A stretch of 64,000 bases of DNA from Chrysomallon squamiferum (lineage: Eukaryota; Mollusca; Gastropoda; Neomphalida; Peltospiridae): the NCBI GenBank assembly GCA_012295275.1, contig CM022665.1:40625152-40689151 (forward strand). The letters are read 5' to 3'. The notes under the pieces are model-generated. The model did no database searches. It had not been told where the DNA came from and saw only the letters and a list, made by a program, of their open reading frames with translations. Numbering within the stretch: the stretch's first letter is position 1; each line of letters begins with the position of its first letter. Made by a program: the position numbers and the translations under genes. Below, in pieces: positions 1-34,100 of the stretch.

Positions 1-15806
<15,806 letters not shown>

Positions 15807-16260
15807 AAAGGCCTTCACAATTTTTGTCCACGTTTTTTGACCCACCTTTTCTAAATAAGATGACTTCTCCAGGTTATTACGTAATCTGGTATCAACACTT
15901 GTTTGATTAATGAAGTGTTATGAACATTTGTATGTTTGAGAGTATAACACAACAACTGCATCTTCCCGTCCAGTTATTGAAGAAGAAAAAAAAAATGTAT
16001 GCCTCCATGACATAAGTATTATATGAAGTGGAGTAAAAAAACATCAGAGGAAGAGAAAACGAATCAGTCTGCAGTGTGCAGTTTCGAAAGAACTTTATTT
16101 AATTTTATTGTCATAAATATGTGATAATGTATGGTATTATTTATTTTGCCAGTGTATTTAACTGCAATGCAGTGTCTGACTTGTTGTGTTCTTTTCACCG
16201 TATCATTCCACACCCTAAGTTATTCAGAATTGAATAAACTTCTCTTATCCTTTACACTGT
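15807..16260 (+). other. Myosin 3' UTR with poly(A) signal
   Basis: Sequence after the tail stop codon has no coding potential. An AATAAA signal lies at 16233-16238. The transcript end is inferred to lie just after it. Confidence 0.6.
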
Positions 16261-19153
16261 TGTTTTGTTGTTTATATGAGTTTGATATGATTACTGTCTT
16301 ATGTTTCAAAATATTATTTTAAAACAAACGAGAATGAAAGAAAAAAAAAAAATAATGATAAAGTAAAAGTATTCACACGACTTTAAGTGATTAACCAAAT
16401 GTATTTATTTAGCCTATTTATAAACATTATTATTATATCCCTCTGGATCGAGTATAAAATATCATTGTTCAGTTGCTAATATGAAGCAATGAAGTTAACT
16501 AATTACGTCTTGAATCAGACGACTACAGAGTAACATTCTCTGAACTTGTAATCTAGATGCATATTGTCATACACTTTCCTCTGAAAGTTAATATTATCTG
16601 GATATAAATTTATTGAAAAACAAATACATGTAGATGTAAACCGCAATTTCATAGATTGCTTTTACAAAGGGAACCAGTCTACTTTATCCAACGGTAACTA
16701 AATTTTTTTAGACAATGAATCCTGGCTTTTTCAAACTACAGCCAATAATTAATAATATTTAACATAATTACACTTTACTCTAGAAATATGGCATTAATCG
16801 ATGCTTCACTGTCTTAAAACGAAGACGACAGACCATCAAAATATTTAATAATTATTTTTTTAAAGTACATCAATATAAACGAAGTGTTAAAAGATCTATA
16901 ATTTATGATGTTTTAACTTCTGAGTAATAAAATATATAATCCAAAAGATTAGAGACGGTTCTTTAAGCTCAACTATAAGATAAATAAAACAGCAATGTCA
17001 GCGTTGAATTAAAATATAATCAATATGTAATTATTTCGTTAAGTAACCGCTTGACTGTACTTTGATTTCGAACAATAGCTATCATTTTCACCAACTACAG
17101 TACGTTTCAGAGACATTGTTGATACAGCAGTTTAACTTGATGGGCAGTGTATCTTAAGGCTGAGGATTAACTCGAGAATCACACTTGTTAATCATCTTAA
17201 AATGTTTAACATTCAAATGTCCCGACTTTGACGGGGGAAAAAATGCATAAAGCTAATATCAAATTTAATTATTATTAAATAATAATAAAAGCTAGCGAGT
17301 CAGAGATATTACTTTTCATTTGCAAAAGATCGTGACAGACTATAGTAACAAAACAGGTTTTATCTCTATGAGGACTTTAACAACAATTAAACAAAACATA
17401 AATAAATTAAAAATACATATATGTGTGCGCGGGCGCGGTTTATATTTTTATTTTTTTTATTATTCATTACGTATATTTATTTTGTTAACATGAAGCGAAT
17501 AATTTTGATCTTTACAAACATTATCGACACTGCTCAGACTACTCTGAGAATGTTAGAAAAGAACACACTCTTCTTTGATCAAATCCATCCAATCATTTTT
17601 GTTTATAGGTGCTATTTCCGTTTTAGCGGGACGAAAGTCAGTTTTATAGAAAATGTAATTAGTTTTGTTTTGTTTTGATGTATTTATTTTGTTGTTATTT
17701 TCTCTTATGGATTGATTGTTTTTGGTGAGTCTTTTGGTGCTTAATTTATGTTATCAATTATATGAATATAATAGCATTCTTTACATCCCGAAATGTGAAA
17801 ATAAAATTGAAATAATGCAAATGTTTTTGTCATAATTTTGAATTTAAACTGAAGGGATGAAAAGTTACGATTATCATTACAACTCATTCATTCATTGTTC
17901 TGCATTAAATATCTGTAACATTATTATTGGTATATATTTAACAGCACTATTTCCATAATGTGTTTTGTATCGGGTTAAATCTCCATGGTTTAGTTTACTT
18001 TTTATTCAAATTTACTTGATTTAAAATCCGATTATCATTATGTGTCGTTCAACTTACTGGATGGTAAAATCCATAAGCGTTATGATATTTACAAGTGACA
18101 TTCGAGAACTGATCAGGTAATTAATTAACCTTTGATTTAGCTGATAATTTAACAAAAAATATATATATATATATATAGTAATATTTTCATTATTTTCAGT
18201 TTTTCAGAAACAGTAAAACATACAGTTCTCTTCACAGCATTGAAATGTCTGCATTTAATTGAATGAAAATGTTGATACTGTAAGTTATATTGTAAATTGT
18301 TATATATATATAGTTATTAAAAGAATAAAATACAAACAAATTTATTTTCATATCTAATATCTGAAGACTTAGTATAAATGCTTTTTTTTTTTCTTTTCTT
18401 TTCTTAATTAAATATTTAATAATTTTTGTTGACTGTTATGAGTGTTAGTATTTTACATTTCCCTTCAGAAAAGAAAGATCTAGATGTCAGATATTAATGT
18501 TGAAGGAGAAAGCTGTAACTATTTAATAGTACAAGGACAAATGAATATAATTCTTATGTAAACATTAACATCCATAGAATATGAATTAATATATAATTAT
18601 CATATGTAGACCAGACCAGCTTTGTTAAACTTGGGGATAGTAAAGTCATGTTGTCTAGATGCAACTATAAAAATAAGGGGAGATAAAAAGGATTTATCTG
18701 ATTACTTGTGTTTAGATATAAATATTATGCAAAACAGAAGAAATCTTATCAAAATGAGCAATAAAACTTTGGTCACAAAAGTAAATTTCATCAGTTAGTA
18801 GATTACTCAGAAATTTAAATACTGACTGTAAGAAATTTAACTTTTTAAGAATAAACAAAATTTTAAAACAATTCTTCTCATGATTTTCAAGTGTTGTAAA
18901 TTTTGCATTAACCTTTTAAATGTTACTTACACCAGATTCATAATAATCTAGGTAATTGCTTTTTGACCACCTTTATAAATACACACATTTTTCTATTTAT
19001 TATAAATTAGTAATTTTGCAGTAATCTTACAGTTATATTTCTTTCAGTGTGTGTAGAGATATTGGAGATTTTTTTCAAAACCGTATTAAATACAAATAGT
19101 TTTGCTTGATCTTTAAAATATAAATGAGATTAAAATCCTTAATTTTTCTGCAG
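16261..19153. other. Intergenic spacer between myosin and CENP-K
   Basis: AT-rich sequence with no supportable coding exon. It should hold the CENP-K promoter and a possible 5' UTR exon. A TATA-like run (ctataaaaata) near 18665 is the only core-promoter candidate seen, and it is weak. A clear splice acceptor (tttttctgcag) ends at 19153, just before the CENP-K start. Confidence 0.5.
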
Positions 19154-19168
19154 ACTGACAACAGCCAG

Positions 19169-20038
19169 ATGTCCAGTAACAACGCTTTGTCAGTTAGTAT
19201 AAATAGCACTCAGTCCCAGGAAGATGAAGGATTATCATCTGACATCCATTCATCACCTTGCGGGATTGTCACCCTGAAAGAACAGTGTGAACAAAAATGG
19301 AAAGAATTAGAAGCTGAAGCTGAGATAGTTTCACTCATCTCAGATGTCAAGACCGTGCAGCCTCGTAACTCCTTGCTGCAGATACTACAGGAAAAAAAGA
19401 AACATCTTCAGGCTGAAATTAATGTGCTGAAAACTACAAAACCAGATCCACTGCCTCCTGATCCAGACGTTCAGTTTGAAGTGCTGACACAGGATCTTCT
19501 TTCAAGTATCAAACAACTTGAAGAAACATTCTCCCTGGCAATATCACAAGACCTGGAAGTGAAAAATTCAGTAGAGAGAGAAAAGGAATATCGAGAACAG
19601 TTACTGATAATTAATCATCATCTGGAAGAGAGGGTTCAAAGCTTCCAAGATGAGCCCATGGGGAATGACCCTCTGTCTACAGTTTTTAAAGAACTGAAGT
19701 CTAAAATAAAGAAAGCAGAGTTGATGGATAAAAAACTGTCAAAACAATTTGATGAATTTTTATCCAGTCATTTCCCATTACCATCAGATGATGATATCAG
19801 AATATTTAAGAAAAACATGCGATCAAGGAATAAATTTTATGGTTCTAATCATCTGTACTCCTTGAAGTCAATTCTTGAGGAACTGATGAACAAATGTATT
19901 GAAGAACCCAATGATCCCTATGTGACAATTAATGATTGCTACTGGCCTCCATATATAGAACTGCTGGTCCGATGCCAGATAATTCTGCAACATCCTGATC
20001 ATGATAAAAAAATTAAACTTGTGCCTTTCCATTTATAA
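19169..20038 (+). CDS. CENPK: Centromere protein K (CCAN subunit), intronless coding region
   Basis: Subunit of the constitutive centromere-associated network, which links CENP-A chromatin to the outer kinetochore. One exon codes for 289 aa, close to the vertebrate length of about 270. The C-terminal block DPYVTINDCYWPPYIELLVR, ending in KLVPFHL, is the family signature, and FLSSHFPLP matches the conserved FLEDHFPLP element. The middle is coiled coil (roughly residues 35-210). I chose the ATG at 19169 because the upstream in-frame ATG at 19124 lies before a strong splice acceptor (ending 19153); a 5' UTR intron is therefore likely. The neighbours are a myosin gene and a reductase, with no functional link. 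The absence of introns in the whole coding region is odd next to neighbours split into 8 to 26 exons. Confidence 0.9.
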   Translation: MSSNNALSVSINSTQSQEDEGLSSDIHSSPCGIVTLKEQCEQKWKELEAEAEIVSLISDVKTVQPRNSLLQILQEKKKHLQAEINVLKTTKPDPLPPDPDVQFEVLTQDLLSSIKQLEETFSLAISQDLEVKNSVEREKEYREQLLIINHHLEERVQSFQDEPMGNDPLSTVFKELKSKIKKAELMDKKLSKQFDEFLSSHFPLPSDDDIRIFKKNMRSRNKFYGSNHLYSLKSILEELMNKCIEEPNDPYVTINDCYWPPYIELLVRCQIILQHPDHDKKIKLVPFHL

Positions 20039-21614
20039 GTAAGACTGACAGACATTTTCTTTCTTGTTTTTAAAATATTTATATTGCTCTTTTGGGAGGG
20101 GAGATTTTATTTGTGGGTGATGTGGGCAAGGGTTGTATATTTTTGTTTGGTTGTAAATAAAAAATGTATATATATATGTGATGTAAATAGCACACAAAAT
20201 ATTATTTGCAGATATACATGTTTATATCTGTATATTCTTACATACATACATCTGTGAATCTTTTTAATTAGATATAAATCAGATTTCATTTTTTATCTTC
20301 TTTTTTTTTAATTTAATTTAATTTTTTTTTATTAATTTATTATATGAACAGAAGAAAGCCGTTAAAAAATTAACTCAAAGACAGGTATCTTTATTTCTTT
20401 ATTCATTATGACGGAAAGTCTAAATTTTAGCTTTTATGATATTCATAAAATTAACTAAAACCAAATTAATTATTGACAAGTAAGTAAAAGTTACTCTCAA
20501 AAACAAAAAATTTAGTTTTTGTTTGTATGTTTTGCCAAATAGTGCAAATAAACGTATTTCTTTCTGGTGACAATGGTGTAAACCACTGAAGTTATGTAAA
20601 AGATCATTTTATTTCTTAATATTTTGTATGTATTGTATACACATGTATTTCTGTATACTACAGATAACTTGTAGATAGACTTGCCCATTTAAGCTATAAA
20701 TTAGCTGAAGTAACTAAAATGTATTGTTATATATACAATAATAGCAACTATGTAATATATCTTTCATACATCTATATTTGTCAGTGCTATATTTTAAATG
20801 GTATTGATTAAAGCATATTTCAAGTTAGTTTGAAATATTACAAATTTTTTTTTTGTTTTAAATGAAATATGAATGTTAAAAATTTGGTTGAAGCACAAAC
20901 CTGTAAAATATTACAAACCGCTGTGTGAAAACAATATAACTGTCACATTATAATGTTTCTAATTTCCATTATTCTGTTTTATTATTATTATTTTAATCTG
21001 TGAAAAACTAATGGACTGATAATTCTTGCTACCTGAACATTACAACAATGAAATCAAGCAATAAAAGCTTCTGTTTTGTATTAAAAAAAAACATTTGTTT
21101 TCAATTAATTTTTATTTGACTTTTTATTTATATATATATATATATTTACTAACAGCAAACTGGATTTTCAGTTTGGTTACAAGACAAATGTTGAAAACAT
21201 ATTACGTTATTATCTTTCTTGTAACTGAAATAATTTTAACACTTAATTTGTGTTTGTTAAATTGTTTTAAAAAATAAAATAATAATAATATAATTTCTTT
21301 TCTTTTCTTTAGTATTATTTGTAACGGTCTTTGTTTAATAGAATATACTGCTGGTAAACAGGTTTTAGTTACTTTGTATTCGCCACCTTTTTCGTGTGCT
21401 AGCGCGCATGCTCACTACCACTAATCGCAAGGGGGCGCTACTAGTTCGTATTCCAAAGTGGGTTGTCTTGTTCTCTGTAATGTTTTGTATGAGTAATTTA
21501 GAGTTATTTTTCTTGACAACCTTTGAACCTAATATTTGAATGAAAGTAAAAGTGCTTGATTTTTGTAAATATAAACCACGGGATATTTACTCAGTTACTG
21601 TGTTCCGCTTATAA
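20039..21614. other. CENP-K 3' region and PTGR2 promoter
   Basis: After the CENP-K stop, AATAAA occurs at 20156-20161, and an AATAAA-like signal near 21058 precedes a short A-run. From about 21380 the base composition turns more GC-rich (gctagcgcgcatgc), as expected for the PTGR2 promoter. A CTCF-like core lies at 21425-21439. No exon was found. Confidence 0.5.
21425..21439 (+). promoter_or_regulatory. CTCF-like motif upstream of PTGR2
   Basis: The bases tcgcaaggggGCGCT agree with 12 of 14 positions of a CCACNAGGGGGCGC core. It sits about 190 bp before the PTGR2 start codon. Motif match only. Confidence 0.35.
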
Positions 21615-28367
<6,753 letters not shown>

Positions 28368-31190
28368 ATCAAAATTGTAAAATCTTAATCTTTTAAACCG
28401 AACTGATAAAATAACTGAATAACTTTAAACCAAAAAGAAAAATATAACAATGTGGGTTGAATGGACCTGTCTGGTTGAAGTTCTGATGATTATGCTGTCA
28501 TTGTTTTAAAAATTATTTCTTTAATGTCAGCATTCTTGTTTAACTGTTTTTCACTTGCTAAGTTTTAATGATTAATATGTGTTAAAATTAGTTGTAATTA
28601 GGTCTTGAGATAAACAACATTTGCAGAGAAATCGCCTGCATTTTTTAAAGTTCATTTAAAAATAATTTGAAAACCAGCCTTTGGTAATAATAAAATATGA
28701 AAATGAAAACACCTGAACAGATTGATATAGACAGCAATTTTATACATTTATTTTCTTGAATTGTTTTATATAGCGAAAGGTTAAAAATCTTCATCATAAA
28801 TGTCAGTCTCTGTACTGTTTGTTTTAATTATTCTTTATTATTTCAGTTAAAAAAAATTATTTGGAAATTAACAAAATGTGTTTAGTTATTTGTTCAGCCA
28901 TTCATTTAAAAGAAATAGTCATTGTACATAGACAAAGAATAAACAAGTGCTGCAGATCATAATCATGACTTCTGATATAGAAATTTCTACAATGGATGAA
29001 AGAAAAGAAAAGAAAAAAATTTGTAAAATTATTTTATTACAAATTATGTACATATTTACATAATATAAGAAACAGATTAATACGATTTTGTGCAGAACAG
29101 TTAAAAACAAATTAATTTATATAATGAACATTTAAAATAATATATACTAAATTTACCTATATGCTAAATCCTTTTAGCATGTAAATTACAAAAACTGTCA
29201 AAGAAATTAAAACTAAATTAATGATTTTTAACAGTGTAAATGTTTGACATTAAACCTACTGGAAGACTAATATAGTCTTTGTACATTAATAAACAAATGC
29301 AGAATAATGATTTATCACCTGAAGTAATAATTTTATATTTTACATCAATATTTTGTCATTGTGGTTTTCTTTCACAGATGATGGTGGTTTTTTATTGTTT
29401 TTGTTTTATGGTATTTTTGTGGTTTAAAAAAAAACAATAATGCTGTAATATTTATTATGCTTCAAGAAAATATATAACATTTTAATCTCTGAAATTACAG
29501 TTGGCAACGACATGGAAATTGCATCCAACATACAACATTGCAATAGTTTTATTATTTGAATTATTATAAACATGACTCAGTGAACATGTTACACATTTTA
29601 GATACACATCTGCAATGGGCATTATCACAGTTTTGAATTATCAGCTTCAATTCTTATTATTTTGTTTTCATCTGTAATGAAATTATTTTTCTTGTTACTG
29701 ATTAAAATCTGTTCAGGAATATTTTAATAACAAGGATACTTTCTTTTTAATAGCAGGAACTGCATTTACCATATATTTCTATTTATACTTACTTGTTTTA
29801 TTCTAATAATTTGTTTTTAATTTTATTTTAATTTTAATTTTTTAATTTTTTATTTATTTATTTATTTTTTTATTTGGTCTCTTGTCTTATGTTATTTTTC
29901 ATTAACAAAATTACTTTTCTGCTGCCTGGAGAACCTGACCTGTAAGATAAACATATTTTTTTCTGTAAAAATTTTTGTTATATATCTTATTACAGTTATT
30001 ATAAATCTATTTAAACCTAAAGGAATATTCATTGTTTTGTGGGTTGTTTTTTTTTTTGTTCTTTTCAAGGATATCTCTAAACCTATGATTGTGCCTGCAC
30101 AAAAAAACTGTTACTTAACACCTAGCATGGATTGAGATCCACATCCATCTGATCCTGGATGTTCCACAGAAGAATGTATTAAGTAGTGTGTTAATTGTAA
30201 CAATGATCCTATTTGGTTTGGATCCTATTTTTAAAATTAAAAAAAAGAAAAGTGTTGTTGTACATAATGATATGTGCACCTACAAACCATAGGTGGGTCA
30301 GAGATATAGCACAATATTATACATATTCATGAAACATTTAATTTAGTTCCTTACATAAACATGTGAATTTTAATTATCGTAAATAATTAGAATTGCTTTT
30401 CTTTCAAAGTTATGTTTTCTAAGAATCTGTTGAAATAAACTGGACAGAACTCACATTTTACACTTAACAGTAAAATATAAAATAAGTAAGAATTAGTGAA
30501 CACAACATAAACCATTGACAAAAATTATGGATAATAAAACTTTTACTTAAGTAAACAAAAGTGGAACAGTAGCATTTTTTGTTGATGTTTTTTTTTTTTT
30601 TCCAATGATTTGGCACAGTTCATTGAGCAAATGTTAGTGACATTTATGTTAAAAAGATTTTATTTATTTTTACTATTTTCTTATATCATCATCTGTGAAA
30701 TTTAAAACCTGTATTTTTGTATAGATTAATAACAACAAAAAAAATTAACAAATTTTTAGATTAACAACATTCAACAATGAAAAAAATATATCTATAAAAT
30801 GAGTATAAAAAAACAATTAAATTTATATTTTAAAATGTTAAAGTTGTAATCATTCATTGTAAAAAAAAAAAAAAAAAAAAAATTAATGAATCTTAAACTG
30901 TCTAATAAATGCAACAATGTTCATTAAATCTGAATTTCTGAAATAACACTATCATACTGAAATTTAAAAAATAACTTTACAAAAACTCCTTTGCCCAGCT
31001 TTTTAATTGACAAAACAAAGATGCCTTCATACATTTAATTATTTATCTTAACTTTTTAATTTCTTGAAACTAATCAACAATCCACCAAAAATGTATCAGA
31101 TTTTACTACTCTAATGTTTAATGTTCTGTGTGTGTAAAATAAAACTGTGGATTTCTACTGTTTAAATAAAATTGAAAAACTCCAGTGGTT
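28368..31190. other. Convergent spacer: 3' ends of PTGR2 (+) and ERLEC1 (-)
   Basis: No coding exon is seen. For PTGR2, AATAAA signals are at 28689-28694 and 29288-29293. For ERLEC1 the first AATAAA on the minus strand after the stop is near 30660, which would give a 3' UTR of about 530 nt. A pure A-run lies near 30861-30880. Confidence 0.55.
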
Positions 31191-34100
31191 TCAAATATCA
31201 ATATTGCGAAAAATTCCATCTTCATCTGCCTTGTCCAGCAAACTGCAGAAAACTGGAGATTCAATCTAGATAAAATAAATAATCTATTGTTATTGTTATT
31301 GTCATTATCATCAAAAATATCAGAAATACTGGAAACATTACCATAGACACTAAAAAGTATCTATAAACACAATCCAGTCTTTTTATTTAGAATTATTAAT
31401 GGCAGACTTCTATTTAATTTTCATTCTTAATCATAACACTGATTATTATTATTATTACTGACATCAGTTATCATATAAAATATTTTGCAAAAATATGCCA
31501 TTTAATGGTAATGTAATCTGTGATGAAAAAACAAGCATTAAAATAATGGCTTAAAAAAAAGAAGTAAAATGTCATTATGGAATATATGCAGTTTAAAATA
31601 AATGGATAATTACTGGTGTGACTTACCCCTAGAACATATTCACATAATTGTGGCTCCATAAGGAATAATGCCATAGCATGTGGATGTTCAGGATTTTCAA
31701 TACATCTGAAAACACAAGTCAGACTTTACAACAAACTAGTAACAATAACATAGGAGCCTTTTTATATATATTGTTCTTTTTCACCATCTTCAAGTTTACT
31801 AAAGCTAATTACAGTTTTTGAAAATGTTAATGCATGTATAAACTAATAATGTATGATGTCATTTTTAACACATCATAAAAATATTTTTTTTGTTTGTTTA
31901 TTTTAAAGCTTGTATTTTGTTTTCTTCATCAAAAAGATGTACACAAAATAAATCAAAAAAAAACCCCCCACTTTATGAAAATTAATCCAAAAAATAAATT
32001 AAAGCTGTAGAAAATCAGACTGATTATTTAATTTAAATATTAATATTAATGTTCAAAAAAAGAAATTGTTTATAATTTGAAAGGTACAAAAGTGACTGAT
32101 TGATTATATAACATTTCAAGACATAACAAATTTCTAACCAAATTCCAGAACTGAAAACTAATTTCCTAAGCTAATGCATACCAAGAAATTGTCAACTTTT
32201 TATTTTAATCAATGAAAAGAATTGATAATGTTGAAAAATGGAGCATTTTATATTTTGTTTTATTTGTTTTATTGTTATTTGGCTGAAATAATACCAATAA
32301 GATCCCAGGCAGATCTAACTATTTTTGGATATTTAATGTTAAATCAGCTGCTCTCATGAGAACAGTTTAAAGTGATTTCAAAATAAGCCAGAGAAATTCC
32401 ACAGAAAGAAAGAAATTCTGGAATTTATTTATACTTACTTTAACTTAACTTCTGTAAATCTGGCTTTCCCTGTTTCATGGCAGACATCTCCATCACCATG
32501 GTAAAGTGAAATTTGTCTGAGAAAACAGAAAGAAGACAAGAAATTTTATTTTATATATTTATTTGTTTGCAGTAGTTATTTCCATATTTGTTAATTTTTT
32601 TATTTCTGAAACCGACTTATTGTTAAAAGGCTAGATGTTGTTCTCTTTTTATTTGATATTAAAGGATTCGAATCATCAAAAATTATTTATAAATGTAGAC
32701 AACAGAAGAAAAAAAAATTTGACAAAATTTAATATATCTATGTAAGTAATTCTTTCAAATAAAAATACAGAATTTTCTTCTGTCATTATCTTTGACATTA
32801 CTCTTTGGTTTTATTCCAATACACAACACTTATCAACACTTACTTCCTTTTTCCTATATCTTTTGGTCTTTTATGATAATTACTTTGTAACCAATGTTTG
32901 TGGTTTTCTTCATTCCAGTGACCTAAATAAAGAACCGTTCTCCCATTTTTATCCTAAACAAAAAATTATAATAATAATAATAACAACGGCAACAAGAACA
33001 AACAACAACAATAAGAGTAATAATAATAAGAAGAAGAATCACAGATAATAACAATAATACATGTTAAGGTGGAGTTATATCCGATCTCATAATCCTAATT
33101 TTTACTGTACAAGTTTGGGTACATTTTCCTAGAAAACTGCTATGTGCATAAGCAATAAAAACTTTTTATATGACATTTTGAACATCAATAATTTAGGGAG
33201 ATGAAGTTCTTGATATTATGGAAAATGGGAAAACTATGTTAAAGTGAACAGTTGTTTTTGCTAAAAAAAACAAATTTGAAAATCTAAGAATATCTGTTGT
33301 AGATGTAAACAAAAGATAAAAAATCCATATAAATTTTCGTACAAAATGATTATCTACTTTAACAAAAAATAAATATACTTGCATCATGATACTGTCGTGC
33401 ATATTTTCCATAACAAAATTCAAATTTCCACCATCCTGTACCCTACAAATTAAAAAAAGAAAAAAAAAAAGATAAAATACATAATGTTGGGACAACATAA
33501 TCAAATACATTTTTGATATGTCAAATATGTCCCAAAAGAGAACTTATAATAATAATAATTATTAAAATATAATTAAAATAAATACTAACCCCACTGAGAC
33601 AGTAATCTCCAGACAGAAATTCTCTGATAAGTTGTTTGTCTGTTGTGGATCCCAGTGTTGGTAAAGGCTCTGGGGCTTTACTGGCAGGAATCACAACTGT
33701 TTTCTTTAATCCATCTGGTGTAGTTGTCTCCCCTTTAACCTGTGTCTGTTCCTTCATAATAATAATAAAATCTTGTATAACAGCTATATCACGACTTATA
33801 TTCATTATAAACACAACAACATACGTTAATCTTTATTTGAAATATTTTGTAATATTACTGACAGTTTTATGATTTAATATTCAATACAATTTCCATTAAG
33901 ACACATACACTAAATGTAAATGATTGACAGGTTATAGATTTTTCATGTTTTCTATTCTTTAAGAGACACTGATGTGAAAAGGCTGTAAGACTTTTCTCAG
34001 AAAAAATTAATTAATGAAGATTATTTCGTTTTAATTCAAATGTTTCCTGAGATGTACATTTTATGTTATTTACAAACACTGTTTTTCAGAAATTATTAAT

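Noticed and set aside
19124-19168. Upstream in-frame ATG for CENP-K at 19124
   Set aside because: It lies before a strong acceptor (tttttctgcag ending 19153), so these codons are probably intron. The added residues have no CENP-K similarity.
32660-32675. tRNA-like T-loop (ggattcgaatc)
   Set aside because: No A box or cloverleaf partner around it; a chance palindrome.
33379-33382. Apparent two-base frameshift in ERLEC1 between the exon near 33.4 kb and the exon at 32.9 kb
   Set aside because: It disappears when the intron is read with the GC donor four bases upstream. Both exons are then phase 0 and the protein aligns with human ERLEC1.
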